NCBI RefSeq assembly: GCF_016793825.1
Contig: NZ_JAEULM010000050.1
Location: 1 to 64,000, forward strand
Length of the DNA stretch: 64,000 nucleotides
Direction: 5' to 3'
Origin: Sphingopyxis sp.
GTDB lineage: Bacteria > Pseudomonadota > Alphaproteobacteria > Sphingomonadales > Sphingomonadaceae
The position numbers and the translations under genes are program-made. A model generated the notes under the pieces. The model searched no databases. It was not told the origin of the DNA and saw only the letters and a program-made list of their open reading frames with translations. Positions 45,301 to 52,122 of this stretch are shown one piece after another; within the stretch, counting starts at the first letter, position 1, and each line of letters opens with the position of its first letter.

Positions 45301-47255
45301 CCGGTGATCAGCAGGTCAGCGGTGCCGCCTCTGCCACTGCCTCCGCGCGCCGAATATATTTCGCTTGGCGACCGCTGCGATATGCCGCCGCCGAAGCCGG
45401 CCGCATTGATCGTGAGAAAGGCCGTCGAGGTGAGACCCGGCGTTCCGTTGATAGAGACACGGGCCGTGCCGCCGGTGCCGCTTCCCGATTGTACGTTGCC
45501 GATTTCGCCAAAGCCATAAGCGCTGACATCGATTCCCGCGCTTGTGATCAGGCTGCCTGCGTTTCCTATGGTCAGCAGCGCTGTGCCGCCTTGGCCGTTG
45601 CCGGAGGCGTCTGCGGCGGATGTCACGCCACTGGCGTTGGTCGACAGGCCTCCTCCGAAACCGCTGGCATCGAGGCTGACCGTTCCGGCAACAAGTTGCG
45701 AGCCGGCGTCGCTGATCGTCAGGCCGGCCGTGCCGCCTGTTCCGGTGCCGCCCGCACCCGACGCGCCGATTGCGCCGGTGGACGCGGCCGAGACCTGCAG
45801 CGCGGACGTCTGTACGCGGCCACCGGACGTGATCGAGACCGCAGCATTACCCCCGCGGCGGTTTCCCGTCGCGGCGTCGACCGGGCCGCCCGCGACGACC
45901 GATAGGCCGCCGACGGTCAATATGCCGCCGCCATTGTCGACGTTGACGGCGGCGTTCCCGACGCTTGTCCCGCTGCCGTCCGACTGGATCGTGAGTGTTC
46001 CCGTGGCGCCGGCAATGCGATTGCCGCTGATATTCAGCGTCGAACTCGTATCGCCTATGAAGGTGCCGTCGCCCTCGACAAGGAAGCGCCCGAGGTGTGG
46101 CGGCGGAACGACAGAGACCGGGCCGCCCGGCGTCGGCAGCGTCGCCAGCGGCTGACCGAGAAAGGCCCCGCTGGCATGAGCGGTCACGCTGCTGCGAAAG
46201 ATGACGTCGTTCACGGTGATGTCGGCGCCGACGGCGCTGACGGGCGCCGCATTGATAACGCCCTCGGTAACATTATAGCCCGCCGACAGGACGACCGAGC
46301 CGTCCGAATCGGTGGTCGCGGTGATCGCGCCGTCCTGATAGCCGACCTGACCCGATACCAGCATGCCGACGGCGACATTTTTCGGGATGGCGACCATATA
46401 GATGCGCTGTGCCGGCGCGGTCGAGCCTGCCTGCTGTTCGGGGCCGGTCGTCGTGCCGGTATGCGTGATGACGTTGCCGCCCTCGGCACCGACCAGCACA
46501 TTGATGTCGAAGAGGCCACCATTGATACGGATATCGGCCTGTTCGGCGCCCACATAAGCGGCCGAGCCATAGACACCGACGTTGCCTGCCTGCACGACGC
46601 GCGGCGCGACGAGCGCTACATAACTTGTGCCGGGGTTCGCCACATTGTCCGCATTGATCGTACCGAGGACCGTTACGGGCGCCACATTGCCAGATACCCC
46701 TCTGAATCGGATCGTATTTCCGGGGCCAAGAAGGCCGTCGGTGGTATCAATGGCATTGCTGGTCAGAACGAGGCTGCCGACATTGAACACCGCATCGGGG
46801 CCGATCAGGATGCCGCCCGCGTTGTAGAACCAGATATTGCCTTCCTGCCGGTTGCCGACCCCAGGGACGTTCAGGAAGCTGTTAACTTCGCCATTGATCC
46901 CGACCTGGTTGCTCCCCGTGCCGACAAAGCGGTTGAGAACGATGTAATCGGGGGTGTTGCCGACGAACGTCAGCGAATTGGTTGTGGGCAGGAAATCGAT
47001 AACACCGCTGACTGGCGAATTGGACGGTGTCCAGTCGATGATGGTCTGCGCGCCGCTGACGTTTACTGTTGACGGGTTCACGCCTGTATTGGACGTGGGG
47101 CCGCTGGGAAGGGGCGTGATCGTGCCGGAACCGGCGACCTGCGCCAACGCCGGCCCGCCATGGGCCAGCGCCACTATTCCCGCAGCGATCGCGCAACTGC
47201 TCAGCAGGCGGCGCTTGCCCTTGCGGATGGGCGAGGGGGTGACAGTGGCACGCAT
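39393..47255 (-). CDS. Giant two-partner secretion exoprotein (TpsA)
   Basis: A 2620-residue filamentous-haemagglutinin-type exoprotein. A signal peptide ends HGGPALAQ. The TPS secretion domain covers about 40-300, with FYNAGGILIGPDAVFNVGSL in place of the NPNG-type motif. A very long beta-helical body follows, rich in Gly, Ser, Asn and Thr. From about 900 to 1300 it carries GGNGGDG-like Gly-rich loops, then strands with ITA/AGGNI patterns. Four Cys are notable (an adjacent pair near GVGNCCSS and two near the C-terminus, GCFIANTGAC). The ATG at 47255 is preferred because GAGGA lies eight bases upstream and the signal peptide begins there; an ATG at 47282 is in frame. Adhesin or contact function is inferred; no toxin domain is recognised. 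Confidence 0.88.
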   Translation of the reverse strand: MRATVTPSPIRKGKRRLLSSCAIAAGIVALAHGGPALAQVAGSGTITPLPSGPTSNTGVNPSTVNVSGAQTIIDWTPSNSPVSGVIDFLPTTNSLTFVGNTPDYIVLNRFVGTGSNQVGINGEVNSFLNVPGVGNRQEGNIWFYNAGGILIGPDAVFNVGSLVLTSNAIDTTDGLLGPGNTIRFRGVSGNVAPVTVLGTINADNVANPGTSYVALVAPRVVQAGNVGVYGSAAYVGAEQADIRINGGLFDINVLVGAEGGNVITHTGTTTGPEQQAGSTAPAQRIYMVAIPKNVAVGMLVSGQVGYQDGAITATTDSDGSVVLSAGYNVTEGVINAAPVSAVGADITVNDVIFRSSVTAHASGAFLGQPLATLPTPGGPVSVVPPPHLGRFLVEGDGTFIGDTSSTLNISGNRIAGATGTLTIQSDGSGTSVGNAAVNVDNGGGILTVGGLSVVAGGPVDAATGNRRGGNAAVSITSGGRVQTSALQVSAASTGAIGASGAGGTGTGGTAGLTISDAGSQLVAGTVSLDASGFGGGLSTNASGVTSAADASGNGQGGTALLTIGNAGSLITSAGIDVSAYGFGEIGNVQSGSGTGGTARVSINGTPGLTSTAFLTINAAGFGGGISQRSPSEIYSARGGSGRGGTADLLITGGAYSGLNLGDVGLNAAASGGGAGNSENTIGGNAAGGTINVTIDGGATPFISNLSLNSRADSGGSTSPTGLTALSGNAQGGSINVTARGGSALQVGGNATIDVAGLSAASENIGSGTGGNVTVSALSGGAITFSDGVSVNAFGGSLSSGLPQTVGSGTGGTVTILADTSGSIGAAYYDLDARANVVNANGNNGIARGGRITMTALNGGLVESLSDGLDFMGVNAQTGYSQGGSSATGGDITLFANEGTIRLANLILSASGLSGGALVPGEEQPVGLGGNIVIRTGFSSASQMNIVTFSGSADGRTLAFVEGSGGGNFEPSGDGQGGTIAIEANGADFTISGGANLTANGYGGLGGTSATGRGGSATFTQIAGDVNVGNIQLSANGIGGQMEGRSGEGIGGDASMIFSGGVFTGGDVSVTANGTGGSAFDGDDFDSSNILAAGAGGDGRGGNALIRVENDAVVNTAVLAAYASGTGAAGGDFYSYNGIAGSGADGGSGRGGNADINLLSGEVNSDAIVADAGGFGGSGGSLVDSSSSGSPIGASVGGKGGDGNGGFATINIGSTLLDISESLSSRASGAGGNGGDGSIGGSGGAGTGGLAQAIVDNYDAGDLALLLDTSARGGNGGDGSDGNGGNGGDAIGGRSRIEATGEGASITVSQANFENSAVGGNGGSAGTASSSRPRTGATGGNGGFGMGGEIEIVATDRGTVGLGIGRSGGNLFTSTGTGGDGGRGADNPGTITLPGDDLVLGTPDDIIQGLQGGNGGIGGEGSGGTVRLSAAGGTITSGGAAVEISVAGMSGDGGAGGTGSGGVGNCCSSFIDFGGRVIFETLTTSAGAGRISLGDTTIEASGGAAGRIEMHAGGNITMSSLVADTFGFSFPTNNNTSEIAQGIFLETNGGTISTTGEMTLRASGSIGVYGQDGGLVSAGGNLTMAADDQVDLRGQTGNPTVSTGGDFLITAGNSISGADGSSLDADGRLQLNTTNANAYIDVDRIKGGEIVINTAGHADVEHAEADDSLRAEVGSFRTGRNSIITGGDIQITAAGAVNLGNSTAGGFVSVIGQSIDFTNIDGGFFIGLTATGTSPGFEGIRGGTITGDGNVLLNGNSIDIDSITADGYLSAFASGGNVAIDQASLAQSIDIRAQGNITGVYAGGEDVFLQADGDIVASARAIGDGSSSSSGSPVAASVYAEAGGNISLTDNQASGMFGVNAGGSASIDGATVGEDMLVLAQGTATLANVTVGDDIDVRAAGNIRATNVRATGLGPDGFQLNYSPSSGFTINQGEGSSTLDGADIDIRSSGGSINAAELYAGDDIFLSAATIALNGATTFGVGITGGDSSIRTTGGDTSISGLNAFSDVLIDSTGTADVTGTVIAGRNVSINADAVTLANLVTPGGQTIDTISAGGNIGVTSATDITGGALTAGGSLTLTADGAIAIDEAASGEDAELTLTGVDGIDANILRSRGVMTLTSDAGAVRVGSLSVRDTVSVDADSLDIGTNGPVEFANIVTDVGDAAIRANNRLIINAANIAGTARFSDTGEHIIIRDLTAGAADFDANEMLSMTNVSVVGDLDANAGTTIAIDGTVTGLDISLASADISIASSGRVGTAERTRSLEVVNNDDEQQTFVGGTGSKNGYHIDADELTRLFAADIQIFAPEVNTVGGGSVGSAAPPDVIVDTFTMTGGSPGSNIGPGGSLTITTPGKMRVLGNVRLTGLSDSNALNLVANDALEVILGQGTVRLLGANDAPGGILRMVSDDVIVATPAAITDVRNANSIDAISARLAQNDGIVLDEGALLARRIAFEVGGGAYVQNSGSGTDFSQRRGLTFGAGGLDVLPRGTPRIVLNGVHLGANGLVTGLDTIQLLTIAGSPVPSGGTASGLGFDPRSTLNGCFIANTGACTSVTIEIDRMFPVQDVIEDEDGDGSDGDGISLPTALITMRDLDPLSGEPLLDDPVTGAGNDDLWTPATDTQQP

Positions 47256-47285
47256 GGCATGGGTCCTCGATGCAAACGTCATGGC

Positions 47286-49112
47286 TCAGCGCGCCTTCAC
47301 GCCGAATTGGGTCGTCAATGAAATCAGGAAGCGCGGATCGGGCTTCTGGGCCAGAAAGCCGCCGCGGTTGAGCGGCACGGCAAGCGTCATGTCCACCCGC
47401 GCGACATCGCCATAGGCGACCCGCACACCGCCGCCTGCCGAATAGAGCTTTTGCGGGTCGAGTCCGTTAAACGCCGTGTCCTTGTTCCACACCCAGGCAG
47501 CGTCGAAGAAGGCGAAGGGCTGAACAGCGAAGCTTTGGGTGTTGGCCGGGACGAACGAACCATAGCGAGCCTCGACCGCAACCGCGACGCCGCTGTCGCC
47601 GATGATCGTGCCGGGATCGAAGCCGCGTCCGACGGTGAAGTTGCCGCCCGAAAATTCTTCATAGGCGACGAGCGGATCGCTGGACCATTGCGCGCGCGGC
47701 GAAACGGCCAGCGTGAACAGCTTGTGCGGGCGCCATTCGGCCTGCGCCGTAGCGCGGAGCAGAAAGGCGTCGGGCTTAGCTTCGACGCGAGTGAGGGGCA
47801 CCGCGCCGGGCAGGAAGCAGGTGGCGCCGCCGGGGCCGCAGTCATCGCTCGCACCCAGGAAATTGACGCCCTGCCGTGCCTCGATCGAGGTTGCTATGCC
47901 CCAATGTGGTTCGGATGGGCTATAGCCGCTCTTGCCGGCTACCGAAGCGGGGTCCACCCAGTTCGCGTCGGCGCGCAGGTTGAAAACGCGGATGCGGTCG
48001 CGGTTCAGCGGTATGCCGCCGAGGCCGATGTCCTGGTCGATGATATCGAGTCCGCCGCCCAGCGTGACGCGCCGCGCTTGCGTCAGGACAAGCGGATAAG
48101 ATGCAAAGAGGCTGACGATCTGGGTCGTCGATTTCACCGGGAAATTGGCTAGATCGGGCCGGGTCCAGGCATAGGTATAGCTGGCGCCGAGGCGCAGACC
48201 TTCGCCGCCAACGCGGAATTCATGTGCGAGTTGCAGCACATTCTGTTCGTCGAAGTCAGGGGTCGAATAAAAGCTCGCGGTGGAGAGGTCGCCCATCCCG
48301 GTCAGGCCCGCGAAGCGGACCCGCGCGACACCGCCCCAGCGGCCGACATCCTTCGATCCGAAGTTCTGGATATTGGCATCGAGCAGGATCGGGGTGCGAT
48401 TGACGGTAACTTCGCCAACGACCTCGCCTGGCACCGCACCCGGACGCAGCGTGAGGCGCGCATCCATGCCCGGAATGTCACGGGCAAGCAGCAGGTAGCG
48501 TTCGGCATCGACGATGTTGAACACCGGCTGGTCGTCCAGTCGCGACAGGTATCGTTGCAGCAGTCCCTCGTTGGCGCCGGCATCGCCGCGTACCTCGATC
48601 CGCGTCATGCGTGCCGACAGAATGTCCAGCCGCACGACGCCGTCGTTGCCGATCGTCTGCGGCGGGACGCGGACGGCGGCAAGATAGCCCTTGGCGCGCA
48701 GGATGGTGGCCGCGCGGTCGCGAATGTCGCAAACGACCGCAATCGGCAGGTCCTGCCCGACCTTGTCGCGCCAGCTTGCATCGAGCATCGCGGAGTCGAT
48801 GCCCTCGACCTGAGAAAACTGTACGTCGCGCACCGTCACGCGGACATTGGCGAATTCGGGGTTGGCGAGCGGGCAGGGCGCGCGTTCGATATTGTCGTCC
48901 GCCGTCACCACCTGTTCGCCGGGCGGGGTCGCGGGGGGCAGGTTCGGGCGCTGGATTTCTTCGCGCGTCGGGACCGAAGGCGCAATCTGCGCTTGTGCTG
49001 CAAATGAGATTGAGAGAGCGGCCAGCCCAGCCGAACAGGCTAGCGTCCTGTGCATGGCGGTTCGCGCCCGCGCCGCGAATCCGATGGCGTCGAAAGGCCC
49101 CTTGTCGGTCAT
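47286..49112 (-). CDS. Two-partner secretion outer-membrane transporter TpsB
   Basis: A 608-residue Omp85-superfamily pore of the FhaC/ShlB type. The N-terminal export signal (SAGLAALSISFAAQAQ) is preceded by an extended start. Two POTRA domains lie at about 85-240 (VTVRDVQFSQVEGID, VDILSARMTRIEVRGDAGANEG). A 16-strand barrel contains the VRGF-type motif VGRGFDPGTIIGDSG, and the protein ends QFGVKAR. The ATG at 49112 with AAGGGG is the start. The exoprotein gene begins 30 bases after its stop, so this is a classic TpsB-TpsA pair. Confidence 0.92.
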   Translation of the reverse strand: MTDKGPFDAIGFAARARTAMHRTLACSAGLAALSISFAAQAQIAPSVPTREEIQRPNLPPATPPGEQVVTADDNIERAPCPLANPEFANVRVTVRDVQFSQVEGIDSAMLDASWRDKVGQDLPIAVVCDIRDRAATILRAKGYLAAVRVPPQTIGNDGVVRLDILSARMTRIEVRGDAGANEGLLQRYLSRLDDQPVFNIVDAERYLLLARDIPGMDARLTLRPGAVPGEVVGEVTVNRTPILLDANIQNFGSKDVGRWGGVARVRFAGLTGMGDLSTASFYSTPDFDEQNVLQLAHEFRVGGEGLRLGASYTYAWTRPDLANFPVKSTTQIVSLFASYPLVLTQARRVTLGGGLDIIDQDIGLGGIPLNRDRIRVFNLRADANWVDPASVAGKSGYSPSEPHWGIATSIEARQGVNFLGASDDCGPGGATCFLPGAVPLTRVEAKPDAFLLRATAQAEWRPHKLFTLAVSPRAQWSSDPLVAYEEFSGGNFTVGRGFDPGTIIGDSGVAVAVEARYGSFVPANTQSFAVQPFAFFDAAWVWNKDTAFNGLDPQKLYSAGGGVRVAYGDVARVDMTLAVPLNRGGFLAQKPDPRFLISLTTQFGVKAR

Positions 49113-49246
49113 TACCACCCCTTGTGTACACGCACGTCCGCGAGCGGCGGACGCGCCAAAATTCCGGTGCCCGCCGCTGGTCCGGCAGTGCGAATTTTCG
49201 ACCCAAGGAAAGGACTTACCGCTTTGTTGCGGTTGCTTTTGTCCGA

Positions 49247-49275
49247 TTGTTATCAGATGGCCCGAAACGGTTCAA
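49247..49275 (-). promoter_or_regulatory. Candidate promoter of tpsB-tpsA
   Basis: On the minus strand TTGAAC (49270-49275) and TAACAA (49247-49252) lie 17 bases apart in the 179-base gap between the FecR-like gene and tpsB. This is the only promoter-like pair seen there, giving a leader of about 130 bases. The secretion pair may therefore be transcribed apart from the CHAT/cyclase genes. Confidence 0.4.
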
Positions 49276-49291
49276 TGCAAACCGGATTCCG

Positions 49292-50056
49292 TTAACCACC
49301 CGCTGTTTCAGTTTCTGACATCGTGTCGACAAGGCGGTTTAACTGCGGTGAGCAACCCTTGGCCATCAGCATGTCGACCGACCCTTCGACCGTGTCGGGG
49401 ACAGTGCCCATCGCGGCGAAACGGACCGTCACGGGCCTGGCAAGGCCGGCGCCCGACAGGCGATAATCCACCCCATATTGCACCGGCAGCGTGTCGGTCG
49501 GCCATTTGCGGAAATTGGCGCCATCGACGATCGCGACCGTCGCCTTCTTGCCAGCGCTTTCGATCTCGAGTGCTGTGTCGCCTTCCATGTTGGGGCGCCA
49601 CAGCATCAACGTTGCGGGATCGACGACACAGAAGGTGCCGGCCTCGCGATAATCGAGCAGCCACAGGTTCGGCGCCCGCACGTTGATCGGGGTATCGGTC
49701 TCGGCGCCGCGAGAGAACCCGCCGCGCGACCGCATCGTCGGGCCGGTCGAAAGCATGCGGGTCACCGTGGCGCCCATGTTCTGGTTTGCCTGGATCTGGC
49801 CCGTCGCGCCGAACGTACCCGGCCCCGACAGCGTCCGGGTCTTGCCCGACTGCATCAGGACGACCTTGTCGCCGGCGACCAGCGACAATTTGTCGGTCGA
49901 CTTGAGTTTGGTGCCAGTCGGATATTTTCCGGCCGACGGGCCCGTCGAACGGACGACCATCGACTGGGCGGCAGCGGTACCGGCGAAGGCAATCGCCGCG
50001 ACGGCTGCGGCGGCAGTCAGGCCGATGCGGCGCATCGAGAAATCAGGAAAGGACAT
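49292..50056 (-). CDS. Exported FecR-like protein
   Basis: A 254-residue secreted or periplasmic protein. Signal peptide MRRIGLTAAAAVAAIAFAGTAAAQ is preceded by about seven residues. The next 60 residues (TGTKLKSTDKLSLVAGDKVVLM, KTRTLSGPGTFGATG) resemble a FecR-type beta domain. The C-terminal half is unassigned, with two Cys. The ATG at 50056 has GGAGAAAG upstream and overlaps the cyclase stop by 14 bases, so translation is coupled to the cyclase. Function unknown; it belongs to the CHAT/CHASE2 group by position. Confidence 0.72.
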   Translation of the reverse strand: MSFPDFSMRRIGLTAAAAVAAIAFAGTAAAQSMVVRSTGPSAGKYPTGTKLKSTDKLSLVAGDKVVLMQSGKTRTLSGPGTFGATGQIQANQNMGATVTRMLSTGPTMRSRGGFSRGAETDTPINVRAPNLWLLDYREAGTFCVVDPATLMLWRPNMEGDTALEIESAGKKATVAIVDGANFRKWPTDTLPVQYGVDYRLSGAGLARPVTVRFAAMGTVPDTVEGSVDMLMAKGCSPQLNRLVDTMSETETAGG

Positions 50057-52118
50057 AGCTTTCTCCACTTTCGGTCTCGTTCAGGCGTTCTATCAGGAAC
50101 ATTATGGATGGATCCTGACTAAATTCGCGAACCAGCGCTGTGGCGCAGGTCACATAGGCGTTTTTATCTCCGGCGGCGTGCGCCGCGACCAGTTCGGCGA
50201 TGCGCGCACGCTGAGCGGGCGGCAGGTCGGGACGCGGGGTCAAGGCATCGACCGGCTGCGCGCGGCCGCGCAGCGTGACGCGGCCCATCGGTACAAGGTC
50301 GTCGCGGTCGGCCCGCGCGGCGGCCTCCGCCGAAATCAGCACGCCGGTCTTGAGGCTCTTGTTCGCCGATTCGAGGCGCGAGGCGGTGTTCATGCTGTCG
50401 CCAAGCGCGGTGTACTGGATTCGATCCTCGCCGCCAAAATTGCCGACGATCGCGTCGCCGACGTGCAGGCCGACACGCGTCATGCCGAGCGGAGGGACAT
50501 CCTCGGCCGCCAGGTCGACGCGGAATTTTTCACCCGCTTCGTACATGGCGAGCGCCGCAGCCGCAGCTTGCGGTCCGTCGTTCGGGCGGCTGAGCGGGGC
50601 GCCCCAGAAGGCAACGACCGCGTCGCCGACGAACTTGTCGATCGTCCCGCCATGTTCGAGCACGACGTCCGACAGGCGGTCGAGATATTCGTTGAGCAGG
50701 CGCGCGACGGTTTCAGGCGTCACCGCATGACTGAGTTTCGTGAAACCTTCGAGATCGGTGAATACGCAGAAGATGTTGCGGCGCTCCCCGTGGAGCGACA
50801 ATTGGTCGGGGTCGCGCATGATCTGCGCCGCGACGTCGGCGGGCAGATATTTGCCGAGCGCCGATTGCGCGAAAGCGCGCTGACGCGACCCGATCGTGCG
50901 CGCGGCGGTGCCGACTGCAGCATAACCCAGCAGCCATCCGAGCGCCCAGCCGAAGGCGGGAAGGGTCGTCGTATCGACACCATGACCCTGCAGCCAGAAA
51001 GGGAAGGCGACGAAGAAGGCCATCTGGCCCAGAAAGGCGACGGCCACCCAGCGCGCGCGCATGTCGACGAGGCTGGTGAGCCCGCCGGCCAGGACGACGA
51101 GGACGGCAAGCGCCCACAGCGCGGCGCCGGGCAGGGGATTGGACCAGTCGTTGTCGAGTTGCTGCGCCAGCATATGCGCATGCACTTCCAACCCGATCAT
51201 CGTTTCGTGCTGGCCGGTGATCGGATCGGTGAAGCGGCTGAGCGGGATGTTGAACTGGTCGTTGTCGATGACGTCGCCGCCGATCAGGACATAGCGATCC
51301 TTGACCAGTTCCGCAAAACCCGCGCGCGTTTCAGCGTCCATCGGCATCGCGAAGGTGTCGATCGGAATATTCGCGAATACAGGCTCTTCCTGCCCCTTGG
51401 CGACGCGGGCAGGCACGAGAAAGCGAATATTGCCCCGATAGTTGGCATGTCCGGGATCGACGGGCGCGAGCGCGTTCGCCATCAGCGGCGGCAGGTTCTT
51501 CGGCCGGTCGGGCCAATTGCGGATGACCCCGTCGCCGTCGGTGCGGAACAGCACGCTGGTCGGCTTCGTCCTGTCGGTCGTGACGTCGGCCAGATAGGAT
51601 TCGAGATATTTCTGCTGCTCATAAAAGATTGTGTTCGGATTGCTCGCCTGCTCGGCATAGGCCAGCCATGTCGGCGTCTTCATCGCGCGGAGCTGCGCCT
51701 TCAGGAGGTCGTCGTCGGGGCGTGGTGAATCGAACACGATATCGATACCGATCGCCTTCGGGCCCATCTGGTCGAGGTTGGCGAGCGCGTTCGCCAGCAG
51801 CGTCCGGTCGAGCGGCGATCGAATGCCGGTGTTGAACAGGGTTTCGTCATTATAGGTGACCATGACGATACGCTTGTCCTGTTCGACATGCGGCGCCATC
51901 ACCATCGCGCGCGCATCGTACAGCGCACGTTCGGCGTCGCCGACGAGCGGCATCTGCCAGCTGAAGCGCGCGAACAGCGTGGCGACGATCAGGAACAACA
52001 TCGTGGCGACCATCCGCGACGGGCCGAGTTCCATGACCAGCCGACGGATGCGCTTGCCGAGCGGCACCGCCGCGGCGCGCGCCTCTTCCGTCGCGGGTTC
52101 GATCGCAGGTGTCGTCAT
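50043..52118 (-). CDS. CHASE2 sensor - class III adenylate/guanylate cyclase
   Basis: A 691-residue inner-membrane receptor cyclase. One membrane helix (about 38-60) is followed by an extracytoplasmic CHASE2 domain (about 65-335; AIGIDIVFDSPRPDD and YVLIGGDVIDNDQF are typical). Three closely spaced helices (near 350-430) lead to the catalytic domain (about 465-640). Metal-binding Asp (FCVFTDLEGFTKL and GDAVVAFWGAP), the purine-selecting Lys (IDKFVGD) and Asn/Arg of the transition-state site (LGDSMNTASRLES) are all there, so it should be active, probably making cAMP. It starts four bases after the CHAT gene stop. Confidence 0.92.
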   Translation of the reverse strand: MTTPAIEPATEEARAAAVPLGKRIRRLVMELGPSRMVATMLFLIVATLFARFSWQMPLVGDAERALYDARAMVMAPHVEQDKRIVMVTYNDETLFNTGIRSPLDRTLLANALANLDQMGPKAIGIDIVFDSPRPDDDLLKAQLRAMKTPTWLAYAEQASNPNTIFYEQQKYLESYLADVTTDRTKPTSVLFRTDGDGVIRNWPDRPKNLPPLMANALAPVDPGHANYRGNIRFLVPARVAKGQEEPVFANIPIDTFAMPMDAETRAGFAELVKDRYVLIGGDVIDNDQFNIPLSRFTDPITGQHETMIGLEVHAHMLAQQLDNDWSNPLPGAALWALAVLVVLAGGLTSLVDMRARWVAVAFLGQMAFFVAFPFWLQGHGVDTTTLPAFGWALGWLLGYAAVGTAARTIGSRQRAFAQSALGKYLPADVAAQIMRDPDQLSLHGERRNIFCVFTDLEGFTKLSHAVTPETVARLLNEYLDRLSDVVLEHGGTIDKFVGDAVVAFWGAPLSRPNDGPQAAAAALAMYEAGEKFRVDLAAEDVPPLGMTRVGLHVGDAIVGNFGGEDRIQYTALGDSMNTASRLESANKSLKTGVLISAEAAARADRDDLVPMGRVTLRGRAQPVDALTPRPDLPPAQRARIAELVAAHAAGDKNAYVTCATALVREFSQDPSIMFLIERLNETESGESYVLS

Positions 52119-52122
52119 CGGA

